NCBI RefSeq assembly: GCF_003260995.1
Contig: NZ_CP030040.1
Span: 2,334,501 to 2,398,500 of the forward strand
DNA from: Acetobacterium sp. KB-1
Lineage (GTDB): Bacteria; Bacillota; Clostridia; Eubacteriales; Eubacteriaceae
Direction: 5' to 3'
DNA: 64,000 nt
Shown: one piece after another, positions 33,649 to 43,740 of the stretch
How the letters are laid out: each line of letters starts with the position of its first letter
Position numbering within the stretch: the first letter of the stretch is position 1
Translations under genes and position numbers: made by a program
Notes under the pieces: model-generated
Database searches by the model: none
Seen by the model: only the letters and a program-made list of their open reading frames with translations
Told to the model about the DNA's origin: nothing

Positions 33649-35025
33649 TTAAGGTAATAATACAATATTGGGAACCCCAAAATAATCCGCTAGTGCCCGA
33701 TTGACCCAATGATTGGGATCAAGCTGCACATCCTTCAATCCATACATACCATTGTGACTGGACAAGGGTAAAATCCTCGGCACCTGAATGCTGGATTCAT
33801 TTTTATGCTCCTCTATAATCCCAACCCGGGCAATATACTGTTTGTTGACCGTAATTGCATCAACACCTACATAACCCCAGGACATAATATAAAACAGCAG
33901 GATCGCACAACCGGGAATGATTACAAATTTTCTGACCCTTTTTTCGGTTAGCTTAAACTGAGCCAGCGCGTAAACCACGGCAATTATTAAAAACGCCGCC
34001 AACCCAAACATCGCCCGAGGCGGAAATTTAGGTGGTGCCAGCATAACAACCATGGCTGCTGCGGCTGCCACTGTAAAGATCCCAAAAATCACCCCTGCTT
34101 TTTTATTTTTTTCATTTTTTAATAACACAAAAGCGATAGCTGCCAGAATCACCAATGGCATCAGAGCATACAGATTGTAAGCAAAATAAGCGAGCCGGGT
34201 AATAATCGGATTTGCTCCCACCATCATGGTTACCTCCGCAACGGCCGACTCATTCTCTACCCGCAGGTTGTTTCCCGGGGCAAAGATCATGCATAAAAAA
34301 CCACAGATGGAGAAAAATAAACCGGTGTAGGCGAATGTCGGAATCTTAATTTTGCGTTTATAATAAACCCCACAAAATAGCATCATAATCAAAATCATCG
34401 CCCCGGCCGTATTTTCATTGGTAATACCACTGATAAAAAATAGCGGAACCATCAGCAGCCCAAACCAGATGCCATTAAGCAGTTTGCCCTGTTTTTCTTC
34501 ATATAAACGAAAGGGCAGAATGGCCAATAAAATAAGGGTTCCGCACCATAAATAATTACAGGAGCCGGTTAACCACATCACGGTCTGGCCATACATCGGT
34601 ATGAAAAACCAGATCAGAACTGTTGTTAACAACAATAATTCAAAGCGGACGCTTCGGCCAACGGCCAGAAAATAAACCGCCAGGCAAAAAACAACATAGC
34701 AAAGGCTATTGGCAAGATTAAAAGCATCTTTTCCCAAAAACATAAACAGCTGGGTCAACGTTTCTGCTACAACCCGGCCACCCCAACTTGTGTAGTAAGA
34801 AATCTGTGAATTAATGATATCACCAAAATTCATGACTGGCGTTGATGTCCCAAAGATAAAGGTGTACACAAAATCATCCGCTATCAGCGGCGTTTTGACA
34901 TTTAAAAAAAACATGTATAAAAAAGTTACGACCAGAATTGCCAAAAAAAGAATCCGATTCGTTTTTTGGGACTCCAGTAAATTCTGAATCACTTTATACT
35001 TTTTAACAAAACGATCCTTCTCCAT
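33649..35025 (-). CDS. DUF6056-like polytopic membrane protein, paralogue
   Basis: A 458-aa protein, similar in length and layout to its downstream neighbour. It shows ADDFVYTF with a DD pair near residue 50, and YTSWGGRVVAETLTQLF. Around ten membrane segments are predicted. The two genes look like a tandem duplication that has diverged. The neighbours (flippase pair, GT-C-like protein and polyprenol-phosphate GT2) make a role in sugar decoration of an exported glycan plausible. Confidence 0.7.
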   Translation of the reverse strand: MEKDRFVKKYKVIQNLLESQKTNRILFLAILVVTFLYMFFLNVKTPLIADDFVYTFIFGTSTPVMNFGDIINSQISYYTSWGGRVVAETLTQLFMFLGKDAFNLANSLCYVVFCLAVYFLAVGRSVRFELLLLTTVLIWFFIPMYGQTVMWLTGSCNYLWCGTLILLAILPFRLYEEKQGKLLNGIWFGLLMVPLFFISGITNENTAGAMILIMMLFCGVYYKRKIKIPTFAYTGLFFSICGFLCMIFAPGNNLRVENESAVAEVTMMVGANPIITRLAYFAYNLYALMPLVILAAIAFVLLKNEKNKKAGVIFGIFTVAAAAAMVVMLAPPKFPPRAMFGLAAFLIIAVVYALAQFKLTEKRVRKFVIIPGCAILLFYIMSWGYVGVDAITVNKQYIARVGIIEEHKNESSIQVPRILPLSSHNGMYGLKDVQLDPNHWVNRALADYFGVPNIVLLP

Positions 35026-35105
35026 CTTTTTCTCACCCTACTTTCTCTAAAACAGACTGTTACCATACCCTCTAAACGTTGTACTTATCGCAAAAAGTTC
35101 TTATC

Positions 35106-35456
35106 TTAAACAAATGCATAAATTAGGATTCCACCAACAATCAGGATATTACCAATAATTTTCCGTCGGCTTAACTTCTCTTTTAAAATGAGCATCCCCA
35201 AGATCCCGACATAGATATAACCGGTAGACTCTAGAACCGGTCCTAATGTTAACGGTACCCCGCGATACGCAAAGGTGGTTAATAAGGCCGATCCAAAAAA
35301 GAAAAAATATGCCCCAATAACATAGGGATTTAAATATTCTCTAATCCGGGTTTCATAATGAATCATGGCACTTTTTTTCAGGATTACCTGAGATAAAGAG
35401 GCCACCAACACCGAAAACAGATACAGCACATAATACATCCACGGGTTATTACTCAT
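35106..35456 (-). CDS. Small EamA/SMR-type flippase subunit, second of a pair
   Basis: A 116-aa membrane protein with four hydrophobic segments, the size and pattern of SMR/EamA half-proteins such as ArnE/ArnF. The stretch PVLESTGYIYVGILGMLILKEKLSRRKIIGNILIVGGILIY is typical. ArnEF-type pairs flip undecaprenyl-phosphate-linked aminoarabinose; this pair may do the same for another lipid-linked sugar. The ATG at 35456 is chosen (GTG at 35459 is possible). It overlaps the upstream partner gene. Confidence 0.82.
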   Translation of the reverse strand: MSNNPWMYYVLYLFSVLVASLSQVILKKSAMIHYETRIREYLNPYVIGAYFFFFGSALLTTFAYRGVPLTLGPVLESTGYIYVGILGMLILKEKLSRRKIIGNILIVGGILIYAFV

Positions 35457-35814
35457 CACTCACCACCAAATAGATTCCTGAAACAATGATTATTGATCCT
35501 AACAGCATTCCTAAGCGCAGCGGTTCTCCAAAAATGAGATAACCCCATACAATCCCCCACAAAATCGTAATCGCCTTGTTGGCAAAAGCAACTGTTAAAG
35601 GAAATCGCTTTAAGATCTGTTGCCAGAGCAGTGCATAGACAAAAAGGACCATCAAAAACAAGCCATAAAAGAAAATAAACCCAAGTGAAAGAAAATCTTC
35701 CTGGCTGGCCAGCTTTGAGAAAACCGATCCGATTGAATAAAGCAACAGACTTGCATGCAGGAAAAAATAATTTCTTAATTTAATCGTTTCGCCACGATTT
35801 TTTTTATCATTCAT
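35449..35814 (-). CDS. Small EamA/SMR-type flippase subunit, first of a pair
   Basis: A 121-aa protein with four hydrophobic segments, ending FGEPLRLGMLLGSIIIVSGIYLV as SMR/EamA subunits do. It overlaps the next gene, so two different subunits are made together, as in ArnE/ArnF heterodimers. It follows the GT-C-like gene on the same transcript. The substrate is probably the polyprenol-phosphate sugar made by the GT2 two genes upstream, by analogy with GtrA/ArnEF. Confidence 0.82.
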   Translation of the reverse strand: MNDKKNRGETIKLRNYFFLHASLLLYSIGSVFSKLASQEDFLSLGFIFFYGLFLMVLFVYALLWQQILKRFPLTVAFANKAITILWGIVWGYLIFGEPLRLGMLLGSIIIVSGIYLVVSDE

Positions 35815-35841
35815 TGATTAACTCCACTATAAAAACCACAC

Positions 35842-37551
35842 TCAATGTTGGCTCTTTTCTTTTTTTGTTTCTAATCGCAGCTCTGAAATTTTGTATAGCG
35901 AAATAACATTAAAAGCCGCAATCAGTGGGTAGGCACCTGCCAGATACCAGTAGGAAATCGCCACATAGGCCGAAATTTCTGTATAGGCAACCCCAACCAT
36001 GAGCACAAAGGCACTCAATAACAGCCCCGTCAGAACCAACCAGAAATCGAGCAGATTATATTGATCCCGCCATTTCTTGTTAAATAACAAAAATGTTATC
36101 ATCGCATAGGCAAGTCCCGCCAGCAGAAAGACAAGCACTCCCACAAGCTGATAAAAACTCTGGATAACATTCAGGCTATCAATCCGTAGCTGATCGTTCC
36201 ATTTTGTCGCTTCGCCCGGATACTGGGCTAAATTATTGGTCACCCGTTCAAACAGGCGCAGGCCATTTCGGCCGTCATCAATGCTCTCCAGCACACTTGT
36301 TTCAAGTTTCTCATAACCCGCTACATAATGAAGGGTAACCAGAAAAGCCTTCGGTAATTCCTCCCAATACTCATCTCGCCAGGGCGACATAAGGGCTGAG
36401 GGCATCGTTTTTCTTCGCTCTAATTGACCGGTTTCAAACGCCTCTTCCAACTCTTTATTGACCTGCTTGTAAAAGTTATTCGCTGTTTGCGCATCACGAT
36501 AATAGCCACTATTAGCCACTGCTTCACGAATACTCCAGAAAAACCAACCGTCTTCAACTTCTCTAACGGCGACATCCTGATCATACCAGGACCAGCGGTC
36601 CATACTTGCATCAATTTCATCACTGATCCCATTAAGAGATGGCACCGCATCATAAATTTTTTCCATCGAGCTGCGCGGTACTGAAACATTGTGAACCGCT
36701 TCTGTCGCTTCCACCGAATAGATCAGCTTAATGGTCTTGGTATAATCGCTGTCGTTTAATTCATTGGTGGTATAGATCCCATAATAGGCATAATTAATTG
36801 ACGCGATTAAAACGGTTGATAAAATCAGCATCATAACTGGCAGACCGACAATCGCACCTTTAATCAGCTTCTCCTTTAAGCGGAGTTCCTTACTAAAATA
36901 AAACGTCGCCCAGCAAATCAAAATGACTGTCAGCACCAGGGGGATAATCCAGATACCATCTTCCCGGGAATGCCACAGCGATGCTACCCCAAAACCACTC
37001 AATACCGCCCAGAAGGTCAGCTTACCATTTTTCTCAAAACGATTGAGGTAAACCGCGATCAGACTGCCGCTGATAATCAAAACCTGACCAGCAATGAGAC
37101 TGTTCCGATACACCCGGGTAAAGGTCTCATTGGCAAAAGAAATCGGGTTTAGCATTAAGACCGCAAAGATAAAATAAAGCGGCCATTCGTTTTTAAACAG
37201 TTTTTTAGTACCAACAATAAAAATCACACAGGCAAGCGTGTAAAAACCAGGAATCGCAATACTGTAAGGAATTCCAAACAATGCATTGACCGCCAGAAAT
37301 AACGGAAAGAACACCCCTTTTACCAGGGTCAATTCATGATACTCGCCTAGCCATTGCCCATTTAAAAGGGTTTCCGCCATTTTTACCATCATGCCATCAT
37401 CGTGATCGGCACCGGGATGGGCAAAGATTGGCAAACCAGTCAGTAACACATGTTTTAAGATGATGATTGCTGCTATAAAAAAAATCAAACGATGTTTCTG
37501 GATAAAGCGAATCCCCCGCTCTAACTTCGATTTCGATAATAATTCAGCCAT
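35842..37551 (-). CDS. GT-C-like membrane glycosyltransferase candidate
   Basis: A membrane protein of about 569 aa. After the first membrane segment it has HPGADHDDGMMVKMAETLLNGQWLGEYH, with Asp residues where GT-C enzymes bind a polyprenol-phosphate sugar. About ten hydrophobic segments surround a large extracytoplasmic region near residues 270-440. The ATG at 37551 follows GAGGAG closely; an in-frame ATG at 37581 overlaps the upstream gene but has no good site. It sits between the polyprenol-phosphate GT2 and the flippase pair, which fits a transferase that takes sugar from the lipid carrier. I do not recognise a named family. Confidence 0.68.
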   Translation of the reverse strand: MAELLSKSKLERGIRFIQKHRLIFFIAAIIILKHVLLTGLPIFAHPGADHDDGMMVKMAETLLNGQWLGEYHELTLVKGVFFPLFLAVNALFGIPYSIAIPGFYTLACVIFIVGTKKLFKNEWPLYFIFAVLMLNPISFANETFTRVYRNSLIAGQVLIISGSLIAVYLNRFEKNGKLTFWAVLSGFGVASLWHSREDGIWIIPLVLTVILICWATFYFSKELRLKEKLIKGAIVGLPVMMLILSTVLIASINYAYYGIYTTNELNDSDYTKTIKLIYSVEATEAVHNVSVPRSSMEKIYDAVPSLNGISDEIDASMDRWSWYDQDVAVREVEDGWFFWSIREAVANSGYYRDAQTANNFYKQVNKELEEAFETGQLERRKTMPSALMSPWRDEYWEELPKAFLVTLHYVAGYEKLETSVLESIDDGRNGLRLFERVTNNLAQYPGEATKWNDQLRIDSLNVIQSFYQLVGVLVFLLAGLAYAMITFLLFNKKWRDQYNLLDFWLVLTGLLLSAFVLMVGVAYTEISAYVAISYWYLAGAYPLIAAFNVISLYKISELRLETKKEKSQH

Positions 37552-37564
37552 TTTCTCCTCATTT

Positions 37565-38518
37565 CTATGATTTATCGTCATTCTTCTGCCATAGTTCGTT
37601 GAGCAGATTCAAGTTTCTTTCAAAATTATGACGGTGTTGCTTTTTGAGCACTTCCAGAATTACCCCACAAAAATAACTGATAATGGCAATAATTCCCAGT
37701 GAGGTAATGACAATCAGAGTCGGGTATCTGGCCACTGTGCCAGTTTCTAAATAATTAAGTAGTATCGGTACAAAGAATGCTCCGCCAACCACCAGTAAAA
37801 ATAACGAAATGATTGAGAAAAACGCATAGGGCTTCGTGTCTCTAAAAAGGGTTCCGATTGTTTTTAGCACCTTGTAGCCATCGGAATAGGTGTTAAGCTT
37901 GGATTCACTGCCTTCTGGGCGATCCCGATACTCAATTGGCACTTCGACAATCTTAAAATTATTATCCAATGCAAAGATGGTCATCTCGGTTTCAATTTCA
38001 AATCCTTTAGAAGTCACCGGGAAGGACTTAACAAATTCTTTTGTAAACCCCCGGGACCCCGTCATAATGTCTTTTACACTGGCTTTAAACAAAATATTAA
38101 TCAGTTTTCGCACCAGGACATTACCAATATTATGAAAAGGCCGCTTATTTTCAGTAAAATACGTCGATGAAAGCCGATCACCAATGGCCATATCCGCTTG
38201 CTTACTGTATATTTGCTTTTCCAGCTCCAATGCAAATTCAGCCGGATAGGTGTCGTCACCGTCGGTCATAATATAACAGTCTGCATCGATCTCCCGAAAC
38301 ATCGATCGAACCACATTTCCTTTGCCCTGACGATACTCATACCGCACTGTTGCTCCGGCTTTTCTGGCGATCTCATCGGTGCCATCTGAAGAATTGTTAT
38401 CATAAACGTAAATCTTTGCATGAGGCATCACTGCCTGATAATCCCTGATCACATTTTCGATCGTTTTCGATTCGTTATAACAGGGAATGAGTATTGCTGT
38501 TTTTTTAGTCTCTTCCAT
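37565..38518 (-). CDS. Polyprenol-phosphate GT2 glycosyltransferase (GtrB/DPM1-like)
   Basis: A 317-aa enzyme with a cytoplasmic GT2 domain and two C-terminal membrane segments. Motifs include ILIPCYNESKTIENVI, the DNNSSDGT loop and MTDGDDTYPAE with the metal-binding DxD. This is the layout of GtrB-like enzymes that put a sugar from a nucleotide donor onto undecaprenyl phosphate. It precedes the GT-C-like and flippase genes. The sugar is not determined. Confidence 0.87.
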   Translation of the reverse strand: MEETKKTAILIPCYNESKTIENVIRDYQAVMPHAKIYVYDNNSSDGTDEIARKAGATVRYEYRQGKGNVVRSMFREIDADCYIMTDGDDTYPAEFALELEKQIYSKQADMAIGDRLSSTYFTENKRPFHNIGNVLVRKLINILFKASVKDIMTGSRGFTKEFVKSFPVTSKGFEIETEMTIFALDNNFKIVEVPIEYRDRPEGSESKLNTYSDGYKVLKTIGTLFRDTKPYAFFSIISLFLLVVGGAFFVPILLNYLETGTVARYPTLIVITSLGIIAIISYFCGVILEVLKKQHRHNFERNLNLLNELWQKNDDKS

Positions 38519-38529
38519 TTTTTCACCTC

Positions 38530-40695
38530 TTAATTTATTGCATATTTTAGTTGATAGATTGTAAACCCATTGGCGTTTTTCAGCGGAATAAAGCTTACGT
38601 CTTCATTTGAAAAACCACTCAGATCCCTTTGTGAAAGAACATAACCCACTTCCAGTTTTTCTAAATCCCTGGTATTTAGTCGAATGGTTATCAAATCAGC
38701 TGAATCCAGGATAAAACGCGTTTCTTCATCACGATTTGATAAATTAATCGTAATGTGGGCGTAGCGGTTATAAACTTCTTCTTCTGACCGATCTGGATCT
38801 AAAAGCCGCCAGCGGTCTAAATTAGGGTATACATTTGTTGAATTAATCGTCGCTGCCCCGGCCATAATCGGGAGATTGTTTAAAGGATATCCCGCTCCCG
38901 CTTCCGAATCAACAATCCATAAGGCGTCTGAGATCTCGGCTGTTTCTTTAATCATTTCGATCAGTGGTTGATCGAGAATGACATCTAATCCATTAACAAT
39001 AGGATTTATAAACATCCCGGAGACAAAAACAATCAGGATGGTTATCCCCAACATGATTTCCTGCATTTTTATTTTTCGCCAGCTGAGAATCAGATAAAAT
39101 ACAAATGTGAGGATAAGCAAAACCAGAACAAACATTTTGACATCCAGATAGCCTTGGTATGCAATCATTGATCCCACAGATATAACGAGTGCTGTAACAA
39201 TTGCCACGCCTCCTTTAACCCATTTTGGAAACGCTGTTTCTATCAGGGTTAACGCGCGTATCAACAGTAATAAATTTAAAAACCCAATCGCCAGAAAAAC
39301 CCGTGACGGCTGAGCATGGCTTAACAGACTGATAGAAGCCAACCAATGCGGCCAGGAAACCAGACAAAATGCACTCAGAATAAAAAAGCTAATCGAAAAA
39401 AGAATCAGATAAGGATCCCGCTTCTTTTCAATCACCAGCACCCACAGCGCCAGGATAATGCCGGCGGGGAAAAAATCGAAAAAGGTGGCCAATTCGCAGG
39501 TATTGGCAAAAGACAACTCCCGGGACGTTACAAAAAACAAATTTCCCGGGTAAAGAAAATAACGGTATAATTGTCCGCCACCGGTTTCAAAGCGCGCTCC
39601 GGGGTATACGGTATCCATAACTAAGAGAATTGTATCATAGGACATAACTAAAATATAACCCATTGCACAAACAAAAGCTAGAGTCAAACCCGCTATAATT
39701 GCCAGATCTTTCCAATTAAGCGCAATGTTTTCTCGATTCTCATAGACGATCCCAATTAATAAAGCCAGAAATACGTAGGCCAATGGAATCTGCCAGGCCG
39801 GATAAAAGGTCAACACATATCCACCGGCACAGATTAAAAATATCAGAGCATATAGAAACCGCAGGCCGTAGCGCCGGGTTTTAAAATAGCGATCCACCAT
39901 TATCATTGCCAATTGCCCCAAAATAAGCATTTCTACCAGGCCATTAACCGCAAACCACCACTGCACAATTGGCGCCCAAGTCACAAGTAGTCCATAGATC
40001 ACTGCTAGACGTTTGTTTTCTTTGCCAAGCATCATTGCCAATTCAAATGATACGAAAAACAGTCCCAGAATCCGCCCGATCCAAAAAAAAGAAAGGCCCT
40101 TGGCTGGTGAAAGGAGTAGATATCCCCAGTGAAAAGGTCTGAATATTTCAACGATATTCAAAACCGGTTGTCCATAAATAATAAAGACATCCGTCAATGC
40201 GCCCCGGATCGTCTCGCTAAAATACGGAAAAGGCGCTGCCCCATTAAAATACTGGGAAATCATCATTGGCGTATTAACCGCCCATTCATCGCTGCGGATG
40301 CTTCTACTGATGCCAATTAATGTTTCAAAGTGCTTTGATCCCTGAAAGTAATTCTCCCAATAATAAACCGAGGAGCCATGTATTTCAAATAGCACACAGC
40401 CAAACAAAAACAGCGCTCCCAATCGATACCGATACTGATAGAGATACCGAAAAATTGTTTCTTTGCCAAAACGATTAAACAGACCGGTTCCCAATACCGC
40501 CAATAAAAAAAGAATGATTAGACGTTTTAATCGTATCAACACGAAAAAACTATGATAAAAGTCTGACTTAAACAAATCATTTGGCGAAATGACGGCTTCA
40601 ATGATTAAGAAGTAACTCTCCACCAGCAGTGGTGCACCGATAATGATTAAAACACTCCAGGCTATTTTTTTGTAACGATTATAAAACTCTATCAT
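38530..40695 (-). CDS. Large polytopic membrane protein, GT-C-like
   Basis: A 721-aa membrane protein with about 12-13 hydrophobic segments and a C-terminal extracytoplasmic tail of about 150 residues. The signature stretch SIRSDEWAVNTPMMISQYFNG follows the third segment, and YPGARFETGGGQLYRYFLYPGNLFF lies further on. Such proteins recur in surface polysaccharide loci (I believe DUF7657-type), with no proven function. It lies 11 bases upstream of the GT2 gene on the same transcript. A role as glycan-modifying or extending transferase is an inference from fold and neighbours. Confidence 0.68.
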   Translation of the reverse strand: MIEFYNRYKKIAWSVLIIIGAPLLVESYFLIIEAVISPNDLFKSDFYHSFFVLIRLKRLIILFLLAVLGTGLFNRFGKETIFRYLYQYRYRLGALFLFGCVLFEIHGSSVYYWENYFQGSKHFETLIGISRSIRSDEWAVNTPMMISQYFNGAAPFPYFSETIRGALTDVFIIYGQPVLNIVEIFRPFHWGYLLLSPAKGLSFFWIGRILGLFFVSFELAMMLGKENKRLAVIYGLLVTWAPIVQWWFAVNGLVEMLILGQLAMIMVDRYFKTRRYGLRFLYALIFLICAGGYVLTFYPAWQIPLAYVFLALLIGIVYENRENIALNWKDLAIIAGLTLAFVCAMGYILVMSYDTILLVMDTVYPGARFETGGGQLYRYFLYPGNLFFVTSRELSFANTCELATFFDFFPAGIILALWVLVIEKKRDPYLILFSISFFILSAFCLVSWPHWLASISLLSHAQPSRVFLAIGFLNLLLLIRALTLIETAFPKWVKGGVAIVTALVISVGSMIAYQGYLDVKMFVLVLLILTFVFYLILSWRKIKMQEIMLGITILIVFVSGMFINPIVNGLDVILDQPLIEMIKETAEISDALWIVDSEAGAGYPLNNLPIMAGAATINSTNVYPNLDRWRLLDPDRSEEEVYNRYAHITINLSNRDEETRFILDSADLITIRLNTRDLEKLEVGYVLSQRDLSGFSNEDVSFIPLKNANGFTIYQLKYAIN

Positions 40696-40780
40696 TAATT
40701 AACCACCCTAACACATCGATCACCGCCTAACGGCCTGCATCGTTCTCGCATCCTTCGAATTTTTCACTTGTTTTGCACTC

Positions 40781-42301
40781 TTAATAATACTGTTTTAATG
40801 TCAATGTGAACGACATAATTAAGAAATAGACCGGTACCAGGGTCACAATATTACCGTATTGCTTGATCTGCAATGGTTCCAACTGTTTAAACGATGGGCC
40901 AATATTTAGCATCAGCGGAATCAGCGGCAGAAAACCGATGAAGTAACGCCCCTGCACGCCATTGACGACACTTGAGCCAACTGGCGTCCAGGTTAAATAC
41001 ATCGACAATGTTATCGCCACATAAATTCCTGCCGCAACCAGCAAGGCACCGATTCGCGTTGCGGGGCTTTGCCTTAATTCACGTGGATAAAAAACTGCGA
41101 CCGAGCCATAAAAAAACAGGTACAGCAACCCCAGTCCATTAGACCCATACGACAGCCAGCCAAAATTAAATAGCATCAGGTAATTGATGAGTCCCTCTAA
41201 AAGATTTTGTCCCATCATTTGCATATTTACGATGGGATCCCCGATCAGAAACTGGATCTGTTTGATCATGTTCACTCCTTCGGGAACAAAGGGATGGGGA
41301 ATCGCTGTATAAAACTTCATCCAGGCCAGCGAAAAACCTGCTGCCAGGATGATTCCCAGAAAAACACATTGATAGGCGGCTTTGTCAAACTTTCGCAAGG
41401 GAATAAATGCCGGCAACAATACCAGCAAAACAAAGGGAAATTTCGTCACTGTAATCAGCATGCATAAACCGGTGTAACCAACTATTTCAAGGACTTTGAT
41501 CTGATGGTCTTGTTTACTTAATAATCTGAAATAAAAGGCCAGGGTTACAAATATGATCCCGATGCCAAAGGCATCCTGATTATATGAGGCGGCAATGTAA
41601 ATTCCCATCGGAATGGTTCCCGCGATAAAAAAGAGCTGCTTGAACAGGGGCGTTATCTTAATTGCCAGCGCAATCATAAATGCATAGAACAGTAGATTCG
41701 TGATTCTGCCCAGATAATAAGACCATAGCACACTTAAATTGATTAATCGTCCGAAGCCAATTCCCAACGCCTGGGGCAGATAGGAGACAAAGGCGTATGC
41801 ATTGGTTGCTTTTAATCCGTTACTTTCAATCATCAAAATACCACTGTCAGAAACATTTAGATCATTCTTAAACAGGGTCTTTTGGGATTGGCTATAGATC
41901 CGCTTGTAGTCTTCGCTGATTAGTAATTGTGAGTCTTCCTGACTGACAAAAAACTTTCCCCGAGCCAAATACATGGCTCGGGCCAGATGAGCCGTTTCAT
42001 CAGGGGTATCCAGAATTGGTGTAACCAGACAAAAAAGCATCCCAAAACACACAATGATCAAAAACGCATTGCGGTATAAGGCCTTGCCCATAAATACAAT
42101 CAGAAGCATCGTTATCACCGCAGCCACGGACGAAATTATCAGCGCCTGTTCATTCCACCCATCAAATATAAAGAGTGATCCAAAAAAAACTATTCCGCCC
42201 AACACTGCATAGGCCCAACGCGCTCTGATTTGCATGCGTCCAGCCTTTAATAAAGCAAATAAATCAATCTTTTCTCTGATCTGGCCGATTCGTCGATTCA
42301 T
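40781..42301 (-). CDS. DUF2142-like polytopic membrane protein
   Basis: A 506-aa protein with about ten to twelve membrane segments. The stretch TPILDTPDETAHLARAMYLARG after the third segment is the hallmark of DUF2142 proteins, a GT-C-like group common in polysaccharide loci. It begins 16 bases after the sugar-1-phosphate transferase gene, so both are cotranscribed. The biochemical role of the family is not established. Confidence 0.8.
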   Translation of the reverse strand: MNRRIGQIREKIDLFALLKAGRMQIRARWAYAVLGGIVFFGSLFIFDGWNEQALIISSVAAVITMLLIVFMGKALYRNAFLIIVCFGMLFCLVTPILDTPDETAHLARAMYLARGKFFVSQEDSQLLISEDYKRIYSQSQKTLFKNDLNVSDSGILMIESNGLKATNAYAFVSYLPQALGIGFGRLINLSVLWSYYLGRITNLLFYAFMIALAIKITPLFKQLFFIAGTIPMGIYIAASYNQDAFGIGIIFVTLAFYFRLLSKQDHQIKVLEIVGYTGLCMLITVTKFPFVLLVLLPAFIPLRKFDKAAYQCVFLGIILAAGFSLAWMKFYTAIPHPFVPEGVNMIKQIQFLIGDPIVNMQMMGQNLLEGLINYLMLFNFGWLSYGSNGLGLLYLFFYGSVAVFYPRELRQSPATRIGALLVAAGIYVAITLSMYLTWTPVGSSVVNGVQGRYFIGFLPLIPLMLNIGPSFKQLEPLQIKQYGNIVTLVPVYFLIMSFTLTLKQYY

Positions 42302-42317
42302 TTTTTAATCACCTTCA

Positions 42318-43718
42318 TTAATACCCACTCTCAAACACCGCTTTAAAGGTCATAAAAAAGACTTTAACATCGAACCACAGGGTCCATTTTTCAATATATT
42401 CAATATCACACTCAATTCGTTTATGGATCGAGGTATCGCCCCGCCATCCCTGGACCTGAGCCCAGCCGGTGATTCCTGGCCTAACATGATGCTTAATCAT
42501 GTATTTGGGAATCTCGTGCTGGAATTGAGTAACGTAATGGGGCCGCTCTGGCCGCGGTCCGACAATACTCATATCGCCTTTTAAAACATTGATAAACTGC
42601 GGTAACTCATCGATACTGGTTTTTCTAATAAACGCCCCAAATTTTGTTTTGCGGGGATCATCGGCAGTGGTCCATCCCACGTCGCCGGATTTAATGGAGG
42701 CGTCACCGCGCATCGAGCGAAATTTATAGATCCAGAATTCTTTTCGTCCCATCCCCACCCGGATCTGTTTATAGATAATCGGCCCCGGTGATGTGAGTTT
42801 CACCAGGATCGCTGTAATCAGCAAAAGCGGTGAAATCAGTACCAGAATCAGAATCGAAAGAGTGATATCAATCAGCCGTTTGAGCCATTTATTTAAGGGC
42901 TGGTCCAAGGGGATATAGCGGGTGTTGATTAGCGGGATGCCATCCAGTTCGTCAAAATATGCCTTGGTTCCCTGAATCAAATGAAAGTAATCCGGGATAA
43001 TCTGGGTTTTTATGCCCTGGTATTCACAGATATCGATCACCTCATCAATCCGTTTATAACTGGTGTTTGGCAACGCAATAATGACCTCATCGACCTGATA
43101 CTCTTCGAGGATTTTATTCATCTCTTTGCTGGTCCCCAGAATGGGGATTCCATCTTTATCACTTTTATGATAGTAATCATCCACATATCCGGTGACCTTA
43201 TAACCCAACTGCCGGTCGCCCACAACTTTTGCGGCAAAGGTCTGGCCAATGCTGCCAGCGCCAACAATGATAATGTACTTAATGTTAAAGCCCCGTTCTC
43301 TGGCCATTCTTAAAATTTTCCTTATCGATCCCCGCTCCAGAATCATTAGTATTGTGGCGGTCAGAAAGAAAACACCCAGCATGATTCGTGAAAAATGAAT
43401 GCTCTTCATCGTAAATAAAGCGGACATTAAAATTGCGATGCCAATACTATTAGCAAATATTATTTCTCGGCACTCTTTAAAAAAGCGCTGTTTACGATAG
43501 GGTTGATAGAGACCAAAAAAAACAAAGAGGATTAAATAAAGGGGAATAATAATGCCCAACAACTCAATGTAAGACCTTAGGTTCATGGTTCGCACCCCAT
43601 CATCAAAAAATGGCGAGACAAACCGAATATACCAGGCAAATAAAAGGGAAGCCGTTATAACACACATATCCAACAATACCAGAATAAAGTTAAAAAAACG
43701 CTGATTGCTTTTAATCAT
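42318..43718 (-). CDS. Polyprenyl-phosphate sugar-1-phosphate transferase (WbaP/WcaJ type)
   Basis: A 466-aa enzyme that starts glycan synthesis by moving a sugar phosphate onto undecaprenyl phosphate. It has four N-terminal membrane segments, a CoA-binding-like middle domain (IIIVGAGSIGQTFA), and a C-terminal bacterial sugar transferase domain from about residue 270. That domain shows KRLIDITLSI, KFRSMR, DELPQFINVLKGDMSIVGPRPE and RPGITGWAQV. The sugar is probably glucose or galactose by analogy, but this is not proven. It lies after two GT2 genes on the same strand. Confidence 0.93.
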   Translation of the reverse strand: MIKSNQRFFNFILVLLDMCVITASLLFAWYIRFVSPFFDDGVRTMNLRSYIELLGIIIPLYLILFVFFGLYQPYRKQRFFKECREIIFANSIGIAILMSALFTMKSIHFSRIMLGVFFLTATILMILERGSIRKILRMARERGFNIKYIIIVGAGSIGQTFAAKVVGDRQLGYKVTGYVDDYYHKSDKDGIPILGTSKEMNKILEEYQVDEVIIALPNTSYKRIDEVIDICEYQGIKTQIIPDYFHLIQGTKAYFDELDGIPLINTRYIPLDQPLNKWLKRLIDITLSILILVLISPLLLITAILVKLTSPGPIIYKQIRVGMGRKEFWIYKFRSMRGDASIKSGDVGWTTADDPRKTKFGAFIRKTSIDELPQFINVLKGDMSIVGPRPERPHYVTQFQHEIPKYMIKHHVRPGITGWAQVQGWRGDTSIHKRIECDIEYIEKWTLWFDVKVFFMTFKAVFESGY

Positions 43719-43740
43719 CTTATCGCCCCCTTGCTTACCT

